Origin: Rhodocyclaceae bacterium
GTDB lineage: Bacteria > Pseudomonadota > Gammaproteobacteria > Burkholderiales > Rhodocyclaceae
Direction: 5' to 3'
Assembly (NCBI GenBank): GCA_026646875.1
Contig: JAPKHL010000001.1
Span: forward strand, 1-64,000
DNA length: 64,000 bases
How positions within the stretch are numbered: position 1 is the stretch's first letter; every line of letters starts with the position of its first letter. Under the pieces are notes generated by a model. The model did not search any database and was not told the origin of the DNA. It was given only the letters and a program-made list of their open reading frames with translations. Shown here one piece after another: positions 1 to 8,140 of this stretch. The translations under genes and the position numbers were made by a program.

Positions 1-669
1 GCGGGGCCGACCTTCGAGGTGCTCTTCCAGGCCGGCTGGACGCCCGCCTCGGACATCGAGGTGGAGATCGTGCCCGGGGCCTCGGCGCTCAACACCTGCG
101 CGGCGCTGGTCGGCGCGCCGCTGACGCACGATTTCTGCGCGATCTCGCTGTCCGACCTGCTGACGCCGTGGCCGGTGATCGCCCGCCGGCTCAACGCGGC
201 GGCCGAGGCCGATTTCGTGGTGGCGCTGTACAACCCGAAGAGCGGCCGCCGCACGCGGCAGATCGCCGACGCGCAGCGCCTCTTCCTGCTGCACCGGCGG
301 CCGGAAACGCCGGTGGCCATCGTCAAGTCGGCGTACCGCCCGAAGCAGCGCGTCGAGCTGACCACGCTCGCGCGCATGGCCGATTGCGAGATCGGCATGC
401 TATCCACGGTGCTGATCGGCAACAGCCATACCTTCGTGCGCGACGGGCTGATGGTCACCCCGCGCGGCTACGCCAACAAGTACGACGTGGCGAGCGGCAG
501 CGCGCTGGACGGCGAGGCGGCCGGCCGTTCGCTGTCCAGCGGTCTCGCCGGCTGGCGCGCTGCCCTGCGTCGCAGCGGCCGCCCGGCGGCGGCGCTGGCG
601 CGGGAGCACGGCCTGCCCGAGGCCTACATCGCGGCGGTCCTGGCCGACCCCCCGGATGAGCTGGATTAA
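1..669 (+). CDS. cobJ: Precorrin-3B C17-methyltransferase (CobJ/CbiH family), 5' truncated by window edge
   Basis: Translation contains VEIVPGASALNTCAALVGAPLTHDFCAISLSDLLTPW and VVALYNPKSGRRTRQ, typical of CobJ/CbiH tetrapyrrole methylases; the frame is open to the window start. Confidence 0.85.
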   Translation, partial: AGPTFEVLFQAGWTPASDIEVEIVPGASALNTCAALVGAPLTHDFCAISLSDLLTPWPVIARRLNAAAEADFVVALYNPKSGRRTRQIADAQRLFLLHRRPETPVAIVKSAYRPKQRVELTTLARMADCEIGMLSTVLIGNSHTFVRDGLMVTPRGYANKYDVASGSALDGEAAGRSLSSGLAGWRAALRRSGRPAAALAREHGLPEAYIAAVLADPPDELD

Positions 670-760
670 CCCTGTGAATTCAAGGCACTGAAAACAATAG
701 CTAAAGAATTTTCCGGGAAGGTCGTTGATTGAACGAAACCAACAACACGGGGAGTTCCCG

Positions 761-1390
761 ATGCCTTGCCTTTCCCGGAAAACCCTGGCGGCGCTCACCG
801 CCAGCCTGTTCCTGTTCGCCGGCTGCGCGACGCAGCCCTGTTGCACTGCCCCGGCCAGCGCGGGCGGCAACGCCGTCGCCGTTGCCGTTGCGCCAGCCGC
901 CCCCCTGCCCCCGCCGCCGGCCGCCGTCGTCGCCACGCCGCAACGCTTTGTCGCGGTCGGCCACGGCGCCCAGGGCAACGGCAACGCGTATTCGGCGACG
1001 CAGCACCGGCTGATGGCGATGCGCGCCGCGCAGGTCGATGCCTACCGCAATCTGGCCGAGCAGGTATATGGCTTCCGCGTCTGGGGCAACACCACGGTGT
1101 CGGCCTTCGTTACCCAGAACGACGCGGTCCGCACCTACGTCGATGCCTTCATCCGCGGCGCCCGCGTGGTCGGCATGAGCGCGCTGCCGGACGGCAGCTA
1201 CGAGGCGACGGTGGAGCTCGAGCTGTCGCGCAACTTCCTCGACTGCTTCGGGCCGCAGGGATACTGCACGGCCCAGGCGCCGGCCTGCGCCACCCGCGCC
1301 TGCAACACGCCGGTGGCGGCCATGCCGCTCGCCCATGCCTGCGGCGCCCCCGGCTGCACGGCGCCGAGCGCGGTCTACGTCAGCGATTGA
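761..1390 (+). CDS. LPP20-family lipoprotein (FlgP-like)
   Basis: Lipobox signal LTASLFLFAGCAT; LPP20-like core (HRLMAMRAAQVDAYRNLAEQVYGFRV); directly followed by a FlgT-like gene. Confidence 0.7.
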   Translation: MPCLSRKTLAALTASLFLFAGCATQPCCTAPASAGGNAVAVAVAPAAPLPPPPAAVVATPQRFVAVGHGAQGNGNAYSATQHRLMAMRAAQVDAYRNLAEQVYGFRVWGNTTVSAFVTQNDAVRTYVDAFIRGARVVGMSALPDGSYEATVELELSRNFLDCFGPQGYCTAQAPACATRACNTPVAAMPLAHACGAPGCTAPSAVYVSD

Positions 1391-1398
1391 GGCGGACG

Positions 1399-2595
1399 AT
1401 GCGGAGGTTCCTGCGCGGCGCCGCACTGGCGCTGCTGCTCGTCGCCCTCCCCGGCCGCGCCGCCGATGTGGTCGTCGAGGGCAGCGCGGCGATCCGCAAC
1501 GGCGATCTCGGCGCGGCGCGCGAGCTGGCCACCCGGCGGGCCTTCGCGCGCGCGGCGGAATCGCAGGGCGCGGTCGTCAACGCGCAATCGACGCTGCGCG
1601 AAGGGACATTGCGGGAAACCAGCCAGCTGCGCAGCCGCGCCTGCACCGGCGAATCGCGGCTGCTCGGCGAAACGGTCCGCGACGGTGAGCTCACCGTGAC
1701 CCTGCGGGTGACCGTGCTGCCCGCCGAGCAATGTCCGGCGCCGTGCCAGCGCAGCACCGTCAACCGGATCGCCGTGACCGGCTTCGCCTTCGAGTTTCCC
1801 GAGCAGATCCTGCCGACCGAGAAGCCTTGGATGGCCAGCCTGACGGCGACCGAAACCGCGCGGATGATCCGCGAACGGCGGCGCCTGCTCGCCGATTTCG
1901 ACGGCACGGTATTTCCCTACGGCACGCCGGCGCGGGCGCCCGAGCCCTTCCTGACTCCGGCCGACCGGGAAACCCCGCTGCTCCGCTTTGCCCGCGAGCA
2001 TCGCGCCCAGTACGTGCTTTCCGGTGTCTATCGCGATTTCGGCCTGAGCGACGGGCGCTGGGGCGCACAGCGCCGGCGCATCGAGATCGAGGCCTTCCTG
2101 CACGACGGTGGCAACGGCGCACTGCTGGCCCAGCAGCGCTTCAGCGCCGAGGCGAGCGGCCGGGTCGTCCTCAACGAGCAGCCGAGCGTCGGCAGCGCCG
2201 CCTTCTACGCCGGCGATTTCGGCCGCGCCTGGGGCGGCGTGCTGCGCGAGATCGCCGCCTGGGCCGAGACGAAAAGCGCCTGCCTGCCCTTCATCGCGCG
2301 CGTGCTGAAGATCGAGGGCAAGACCCTGCACCTCGATGCCGGCGCCGAATCCGGGCTGTCCACCGGCGATACGCTCAACCTGCACGACCTGAAGGACCCC
2401 GAGGTGCGCGCGCTCAGCGGACTGGCCCTCGGCCAGGAAAAGCAGGCGCGCACCACGGTGGCGATCCGCGCGGTCTATCCGCGCTTCGCGGTGGCCGAGG
2501 TGATCTCCGCACCGCCGGCGGGTCCGCCCGGCACGGCCAGCCAGTCGCCCCCGCCGGCGCGCATCCGCCCCGGCGACCTGCTCTACGGCGAATGA
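1399..2595 (+). CDS. FlgT-like flagellar assembly protein T, exported
   Basis: Signal peptide MRRFLRGAALALLLVALPGRA; architecture resembles FlgT (N-terminal AxxxGxAxIxxGDxxxARxxAxRxAxxxA-type region). Confidence 0.6.
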   Translation: MRRFLRGAALALLLVALPGRAADVVVEGSAAIRNGDLGAARELATRRAFARAAESQGAVVNAQSTLREGTLRETSQLRSRACTGESRLLGETVRDGELTVTLRVTVLPAEQCPAPCQRSTVNRIAVTGFAFEFPEQILPTEKPWMASLTATETARMIRERRRLLADFDGTVFPYGTPARAPEPFLTPADRETPLLRFAREHRAQYVLSGVYRDFGLSDGRWGAQRRRIEIEAFLHDGGNGALLAQQRFSAEASGRVVLNEQPSVGSAAFYAGDFGRAWGGVLREIAAWAETKSACLPFIARVLKIEGKTLHLDAGAESGLSTGDTLNLHDLKDPEVRALSGLALGQEKQARTTVAIRAVYPRFAVAEVISAPPAGPPGTASQSPPPARIRPGDLLYGE

Positions 2596-3374
2596 GCGGC
2601 GCCCGCGCGAATCCCCCGGCGGCGGCCGGCACCATCGAGATCAGCGAGGAAGCCGGCGTCCGCTACCTGCACTTCAGTTCCGACTGGGTGCAGGGCGCCA
2701 TGCGCATCCGTCGCCCCTTCGCGCTGGAGCTTGCCTACACGCGCGAGATGATGGCCGGCCTGCTGCTGCGCGAGGCGCCGTGGCCGCGCAAGGCGCTGCT
2801 GATCGGACTGGGCGCCGGCTCGCTGGCGAAATTCATCCATCGATACCTGCCGCAGACGCACAGCACCGTCGTGGAGATCGACCCGCGCGTGGATACCGTG
2901 GCGCGCCTGCATTTCCGCCTGCCCGACGACGACGGGCGGCTTGCCGTGCGCATCGGCGACGGCGCCGAATTCATGCGCACCGACGGGGAAAGCTACGACT
3001 ACATCCTGGTCGATGGCTTCGACAAGCACGCGCGCGCCGGCGTGCTCGACACCGCGGCCTTCTACGCGAACTGCCGGGCCCGCCTGGGCCGCCATGGCCT
3101 GCTGGCGGTGAACCTGCTCGGCCGCAGCCGGGGCTTCCGCGCCAGCGCCGGGCGCATCGCCGAGGCCTTCGACGGCCGTTCGCTGGTCTTTCCTTCCTGC
3201 GACAGCGGCAACGCCATCGCCTTCGCCGCCGTCGGCGACCCGGTCGCCGTCGATGCCGACACCCTGCGCGCACGCGCCACCCGGCTGCGCGAGGACAGCG
3301 GTCTCAACCTGCTGCCGACGGTGACGCGGCTCGAGCAGGCCGGCACCCTCGCGGGCGGCTGCCTGCGCCTCTGA
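2592..3374 (+). CDS. Spermidine synthase-like SAM-dependent methyltransferase
   Basis: GLGAGSLAKFIHRYLPQTHSTVVEIDP Rossmann motif and YDYILVDGFD; ATG overlaps the stop of the preceding gene. Confidence 0.7.
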   Translation: MSGARANPPAAAGTIEISEEAGVRYLHFSSDWVQGAMRIRRPFALELAYTREMMAGLLLREAPWPRKALLIGLGAGSLAKFIHRYLPQTHSTVVEIDPRVDTVARLHFRLPDDDGRLAVRIGDGAEFMRTDGESYDYILVDGFDKHARAGVLDTAAFYANCRARLGRHGLLAVNLLGRSRGFRASAGRIAEAFDGRSLVFPSCDSGNAIAFAAVGDPVAVDADTLRARATRLREDSGLNLLPTVTRLEQAGTLAGGCLRL

Positions 3375-3413
3375 AGCCGCCGCCGCGCGGCCCGCGCTCG
3401 CCCCGCCGGGGGG

Positions 3414-3968
3414 TCAGCGCGGCAACGCGAGCCACTGCCGGAGCGTCGCCTCGTCGATGGCGCCGGAAACGGCGCGGCGGCCGCCGCGTCCATCGAACAC
3501 CAGCGTGCGCGGCAGTTCTCCGCGCCAGGCCGGATCGATGGCATGCGCCAGCGCCTCGGGTGCCTCGTCGCCGTAGGCATAGCGCTCGCCCGGCACGCCG
3601 AGCCGGTCGAGATGCTCGGCAATGCCTGCCCAGGCAGGTTCGGCGGCGACGGTCAGCAGGCGCGGTCCGCGCGGCTCGGCGGCCAGCCGGGCGAACAGCG
3701 CGAGGTTTTTCTTGCAGTGCGGGCAGTCGGTGCTCCACAGAGCCAGCACGGTCGGCCGCGCGTGCCGGGCGCCATCGGCGAGCTGGCGTGCCGTGTTCCG
3801 GTCGAGCGGGCGCAGTGCTTCGGCGGCGCCGCTCCCGGCGGTGGCCAGGCCCAGCGCCAGGGCCAGGAAGAAGGCCGGAAAAGTCAGGACGGGCACCCGC
3901 CGGGCGCCCGTTTTCCCGATCGTGGCGGGCGTGGTTTCATTCATCGCATCATTCATCGTGGCACTCAT
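3414..3968 (-). CDS. Thioredoxin-fold / TlpA-like protein with CPHC motif
   Basis: N-terminal hydrophobic segment followed by VLALWSTDCPHCKKNLALFARLA; 4-nt overlap with the upstream BNR gene. Confidence 0.7.
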   Translation of the reverse strand: MSATMNDAMNETTPATIGKTGARRVPVLTFPAFFLALALGLATAGSGAAEALRPLDRNTARQLADGARHARPTVLALWSTDCPHCKKNLALFARLAAEPRGPRLLTVAAEPAWAGIAEHLDRLGVPGERYAYGDEAPEALAHAIDPAWRGELPRTLVFDGRGGRRAVSGAIDEATLRQWLALPR

Positions 3969-5209
3969 CGCGGTTCGCTCGCCGCGTCGGGGGAGAGCGG
4001 GAACAGGCGCAACCCGTCGGCCTCGGTACGCCAGAAGGCGAACAGGGCATCGCCGTGGCGGATCACCCGTGGCTGGTCGGACGCGCGCTCGGTTGCGGCG
4101 AGCCGCCGGTGCGCGAACGGTGCACCGGGGGCGACGGCGATTTCGGCATGGAGCTGCGTCCGCTCGCCGTCGAATTCCTTCCAGACGATGGCAACCTGCT
4201 GCCCGGCGGCGCCGATGTCGGCGTGCGCGGCACGTTCGCCGCCGACGCTGCGCTGCGCCAGCACATGTCCCTCCGCGAGGCGGCCGTGGAAGACCCGGCC
4301 GCCCGCGGCCGCGCCGTCCTCGCCGGAGCGCTGGTTGAACCAGACGGCGTGCCGGGTGCCATCGGCGGTGACGGCCAGGGCGGGACCGTGATGCGGGCAG
4401 CCGTCGACGCGCCAGCGGTCGAAGGTAGCCCGCACGGGCGCGCCGGGGGTGCCGTCGGCGGCAATCGACGCCAGCGCGTGGTCGCGCTCGTTGGGGGCAA
4501 AGACGTGCCGCCAGAGCACCAGCGGCCGGCCGTCGACATCCAGCGCCGTGGCAATGCGGCAGCACTCGCAGGAATGGTCGGCAAGGCGCGTCTCACCGTG
4601 GAAACTGGCGCCGCCATCGTCCGAAACGGCGAAGTAGACGGCCGAGCCGCGATACGGACGGGCGGCGAGGCGCGCCGTCTCGCCGTCGCGCTTGTCGAGC
4701 CAGAAGACGTGGAGCCGGCCCTGCCGGTCGACGATGAGGCTCTCGAAGCTGTGGCCGATTTCCTGGCGGTCGCCATGGACGACGCGCGGCGCCGAGAAGC
4801 TGCGCCCGCCATCGTCCGAGCGGGCGATGCGCACCTCGCCGGCGTATTGCCGGCCGAGGCGGCGCGACCAGCTGACGACCAGCCGGCCGCCGGGCAGCGC
4901 GACGATCTTCGGCCGGTTTTCGCCATCGGCGGAAATCGGTTCCGCCTCGGCATTCACCCTCACCGGCGCGTGCCAGCTGCGTCCCCGGTCGTCGCTGCGA
5001 TGCAGCAGCACGTGGCCGCCCTCGACGAGAACGGCGAACAGCGTGCCGTCGTCGGCGAAGGTTGCCGTGGTGCCAAGCTGCGGCCGCTCGGGCCGCGCCG
5101 CGCGGGCGGGCGCTTCGGCGGCGGGGGCGCCATGCTGCGCGTGCGCCGCGCCGCCGGCAGCGCGGCGCACAGCAGCGTGGCGGCGAGCGTTGCCGCCAGG
5201 CCGCTCCAC
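3965..5209 (-). CDS. Sialidase-like BNR/Asp-box repeat protein; annotated frame lacks a signal peptide (see findings, probable frameshift; intended start near 5238)
   Basis: Asp boxes SDDRGRSW, SDDGGRSF, SDDGGASF; CECC motif. Confidence 0.7.
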   Translation of the reverse strand: MERPGGNARRHAAVRRAAGGAAHAQHGAPAAEAPARAARPERPQLGTTATFADDGTLFAVLVEGGHVLLHRSDDRGRSWHAPVRVNAEAEPISADGENRPKIVALPGGRLVVSWSRRLGRQYAGEVRIARSDDGGRSFSAPRVVHGDRQEIGHSFESLIVDRQGRLHVFWLDKRDGETARLAARPYRGSAVYFAVSDDGGASFHGETRLADHSCECCRIATALDVDGRPLVLWRHVFAPNERDHALASIAADGTPGAPVRATFDRWRVDGCPHHGPALAVTADGTRHAVWFNQRSGEDGAAAGGRVFHGRLAEGHVLAQRSVGGERAAHADIGAAGQQVAIVWKEFDGERTQLHAEIAVAPGAPFAHRRLAATERASDQPRVIRHGDALFAFWRTEADGLRLFPLSPDAASEPR

Positions 5210-5231
5210 GGAAGCCGTCGCGCCAGCCGGG

Positions 5232-7400
5232 CTACCATTTGGCCTGCACGCCGAGAATGGCGCTGCGCGCCGCGCCGATCGCGTATTCCGGCGCAGCGCC
5301 GCTGCCGCTCGCGGTTTCCGCGTACTTTCGGTCGAACAGGTTGGCGACGCTGCCGAACAGCGAGAGCGACTTGCCGAGACGGTAGTCGGCGCGCAGGTTC
5401 ACCAGGTCGTGCCCGGCGTACTTGCCGGTGTTCGCCTGATCGAGCCAGTAGCTGCCCAGGCGCACCCATTCGAGCTGCAGCTGGCCGCCGTTCATGAAGC
5501 CCGGCGTCCACGTCAGGCGCGTGTTGGCCAGGGTGCGCGGCGCCGCTTCCATTTCCTTGCCGCTGTAGTCGACGGTGCCGGAGACTTCCCACTTCTCGTA
5601 GGTATGCCGGGCGCGCGAGAGACTGACGTCGAGCCGCCAGTCGCGCGCGACGGCGAAGCCGGCAGCCAGTTCGATGCCGCGGTGCAGCGTCTTGCCGGCA
5701 TTCATCACCGTGCGCTGGCTGGTCACCGGATCGGTGTAGCTGACCAGATCGTCTTCCTTGGTCATGTGGTAGGCGGCGAGCTCGAAGGTGGTGTCGCCGT
5801 ACTTGCCGCGCACACCGATCTCGTAGTTGTCGACGACGACCGGCTTCAGCGAGAGCAGCGCCTCGGCGGCGGCCTGCGCCTTGGCCGCGGTCGCTTCGCG
5901 GCTGCCCCGGAAGACCTGGCTCTCGGACGGCGCGCGGAAGGAGTTGGCGTAGCCGGCGAAGGCCGAGAGCCGGTTGTCGAAGGCGTAGGTGGCGCCAAGC
6001 TTGGGGCCCCAGTGGCTGTAGCCGACGCGGGCGCTGGCGGCGTGGCCGAACCAGCCGTTGCCCGGGAAGGCGCCGGCCACGCCCTGGGTGGCGCCGGCGA
6101 CACCGCCGTTGAAGCGGTTGTCGTAGTCGTACTGCATGTCGTCGTAGCGCAGGCCGGCGGTGATGCGCAGCCGTTCGAGCGGCGAGATTTCGCCGTGGAG
6201 GTAGGGCGAGACGCCGCGATAGGTCACGTCGTACTCGTAGATCCGCCGCGCGGCGACACCGGTGTTCAGCCGGTAGGTGGTGCCGCCGAGGGCGTTGGTC
6301 GTCCGCTCGAGGCTGATCGAATCCTCGCTGCGCGAGCCCGGACTGTAGTCGATGTCGACGCCGACGATCAGGCGGGGCCGCATGGGACCGGCAAAATCCT
6401 TGCGGTACTTGGCGAGCAGGCCGAAGGACTGGTTGCGGGTGTCGTACTGGCTCGGATCGTAGCCGACCGACCAGCTGGGAATGATCCGCATGCGGTTGTC
6501 GCGCACGTAGGGCGTCAGCGACAGCAGGGAATCGGCCGATTCCCGCTCGTAGGCCATCGACAGGCGGAAGGCGTCGACCTCGCGGTACGAGAAGGGGATG
6601 TTGTTGGTGCGCGGGTTCCGTTCGTATTCGCCCCGGCTGAGCTTGCCGACATGCTTCTGGTCGACCTGCGAGAAGGCGGCCACGGTCTTCAGGATGGCCT
6701 GCCCGTCGAGCGCGCGGTCCCAGCGGAAGGTTCCGGCCTGGCGGTCGTAGCCGGCGGATTCCGACCCGCCGTCGGAACGGGTGGCGTTCACGCTGGCGCG
6801 CCAGGCATCGTCGCCATGGCTGCTGCCGCCGCTGGCCAGCAGGCGCGCCCAGCCGTCCGAGCCGGCCTCGCCGCTCAGCTCGAATTCCGGGCCGGCGGGC
6901 GGCGTGCGGGTGAGCACGTTGATGGTGCCGCCGATCGCGTCGGAACCGTACAGGGCGCTGCCCGGCCCCTTGCCGACCTCGATGCCGCCGGCCTGCGGCA
7001 CATTGACCTCGTACAGCGCGTTGTGATTGAAGAAACCGGTGGAGCGGGTGGGGATGCCATCCTCGAGGTAGAGATACACCGGGCTGGTGGTGAGCGGCTG
7101 CCGGATCGCCGTCGAATGCCCTTCGCCCGAGAGGTTGCTGACCCACACGCCGGGAATCCGGTTCATGGCGTCCTTCGGATGGGTCGGACGCAACTCGCGC
7201 AGGGCCTCGCCCTTGATCACGCCGACGCTCATCGGCGTCTCCGACAGCGGCCGCGCCTCGCGCGTGGCGGTGACGCTGACCTCGCCGAGGCTGGTCTCGT
7301 CCGTCCCGCTGCCGGCCCCGGCCGTTTCGTCGCCCGCGTGCGCCTGCGGCACGGCAAGCGCGAGCAGCAGCGCGAGGTGGCTGAAAGCCCTTCCCCTCAT
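5232..7400 (-). CDS. TonB-dependent outer membrane receptor
   Basis: Signal peptide, plug domain (GVWVSNLSGEGHSTAIRQP, GPGSALYGSDAIGGTINVLTR), long beta-barrel; ATG at 7400 has good SD spacing, alternative ATG at 7406. Confidence 0.9.
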   Translation of the reverse strand: MRGRAFSHLALLLALAVPQAHAGDETAGAGSGTDETSLGEVSVTATREARPLSETPMSVGVIKGEALRELRPTHPKDAMNRIPGVWVSNLSGEGHSTAIRQPLTTSPVYLYLEDGIPTRSTGFFNHNALYEVNVPQAGGIEVGKGPGSALYGSDAIGGTINVLTRTPPAGPEFELSGEAGSDGWARLLASGGSSHGDDAWRASVNATRSDGGSESAGYDRQAGTFRWDRALDGQAILKTVAAFSQVDQKHVGKLSRGEYERNPRTNNIPFSYREVDAFRLSMAYERESADSLLSLTPYVRDNRMRIIPSWSVGYDPSQYDTRNQSFGLLAKYRKDFAGPMRPRLIVGVDIDYSPGSRSEDSISLERTTNALGGTTYRLNTGVAARRIYEYDVTYRGVSPYLHGEISPLERLRITAGLRYDDMQYDYDNRFNGGVAGATQGVAGAFPGNGWFGHAASARVGYSHWGPKLGATYAFDNRLSAFAGYANSFRAPSESQVFRGSREATAAKAQAAAEALLSLKPVVVDNYEIGVRGKYGDTTFELAAYHMTKEDDLVSYTDPVTSQRTVMNAGKTLHRGIELAAGFAVARDWRLDVSLSRARHTYEKWEVSGTVDYSGKEMEAAPRTLANTRLTWTPGFMNGGQLQLEWVRLGSYWLDQANTGKYAGHDLVNLRADYRLGKSLSLFGSVANLFDRKYAETASGSGAAPEYAIGAARSAILGVQAKW

Positions 7401-7408
7401 GATCATTC

Positions 7409-7427
7409 CCCCCGGAAAAATCGGGGG
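7409..7427 (-). promoter_or_regulatory. Hairpin sequestering the Shine-Dalgarno of the TonB receptor mRNA
   Basis: Arms cccccg/cggggg with loop gaaaaat; the GGGGGG on the minus strand is the apparent SD for the ATG at 7400. Confidence 0.45.
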
Positions 7428-7446
7428 AGTCTAGCGAAGCGGGCCA

Positions 7447-7498
7447 GCGGCACCCTGCGGCAAATCGTCGCACGCGGCAATTTGCCGCAGGGTGCCGC
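7447..7498. repeat. Perfect 19-bp inverted repeat, 14-nt loop
   Basis: gcggcaccctgcggcaaat (7447-7465) and its exact reverse complement atttgccgcagggtgccgc (7480-7498). Confidence 0.9.
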
Positions 7499-7537
7499 GC
7501 CGCGTGCGTGGCGCGTCCCGCGTCGCCTCTTTCTTTC

Positions 7538-7565
7538 TTGAATTGCCGGAAGGCCGGCCTATACT
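7538..7565 (+). promoter_or_regulatory. Putative sigma70 promoter TTGAAT-N16-TATACT
   Basis: -35 TTGAAT at 7538-7543, -10 TATACT at 7560-7565, upstream of the small CDS at 7708. Confidence 0.45.
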
Positions 7566-7707
7566 GGGGTGTTCCCGGCTACCGACAAGCCCATCCACGG
7601 GCAACCGACAAAGGCGGGAAACAACAAGAATATGCCAGCACGTGCCGGGCTCCGCGCACATCGCGCTCCCGGCGTTCGTTACGACGACTGTGACTGGAGG
7701 ACGACCG

Positions 7708-7974
7708 ATGTTGTGTCTTGAAGACTGTCTCGATTTCAGCGACCTCGATACCGAGGAAATCGAAGCCATTGCCGCACACGAACACATTCCCCTGATCTGC
7801 GCCGCCGAACTCGGCTGCGAGCTCCTGAAGACGCCGGATGGCGTCAGGCAACTGCACAGCATGGTGCTCGACGACATGGCGCAGGCGCTCGAGCACGGCC
7901 AGATGGAAACCGCCGGCCGCTGGGCCCTGGTCTACCGGCACCTGCAGAACGCGCACCCGCTCCGGGCGGGGTGA
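7708..7974 (+). CDS. Conserved-looking hypothetical small protein (88 aa)
   Basis: ATG preceded by ctggagg; own promoter and terminator; protein MLCLEDCLDFSDLDTEEIEAIAAHEHIP... Confidence 0.65.
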   Translation: MLCLEDCLDFSDLDTEEIEAIAAHEHIPLICAAELGCELLKTPDGVRQLHSMVLDDMAQALEHGQMETAGRWALVYRHLQNAHPLRAG

Positions 7975-8041
7975 CGCTGCGTACCCGTCATCGCTTCCCT
8001 CCTCTCCTCCGCGAGGAGCCACGCCGGCCCCCTGCCGGCAC

Positions 8042-8084
8042 GACCCCGGGAATCGGTTGGACGATCCCCGGGGTCTCTTTTTTT
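8042..8084 (+). terminator. Rho-independent terminator
   Basis: gaccccgggaatcg...cgatccccggggtc stem followed by a T-rich tract. Confidence 0.8.
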
Positions 8085-8140
8085 CTGGCCTTTTCCAGCC
8101 TTTTCCGCTTGGCGGGATAGGGGATTCCGGAGATTCCGGC

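Noticed and set aside
766-2595. 609-aa ORF fused ahead of the FlgT-like gene
   Set aside because: Only the part from 1399 has a signal peptide and domain; the upstream part is an alternative frame of the LPP20 gene.
2780-5497. 905-aa plus-strand ORF
   Set aside because: Arg/Ala/Pro-rich shadow frame overlapping three better supported genes.
4960-7473. 837-aa minus-strand ORF as a full gene
   Set aside because: Most is an out-of-frame reading of the TonB receptor; only the internal ATG at 5238 with the signal peptide is meaningful and is treated as a frameshift finding.
4692-7541. 949-aa plus-strand ORF
   Set aside because: Antisense of the TonB receptor; composition typical of a shadow ORF.
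7407-7700. Cobalamin riboswitch upstream of the TonB receptor
   Set aside because: Considered because cobJ is nearby, but no B12-box-like sequence or the expected long conserved fold was seen.
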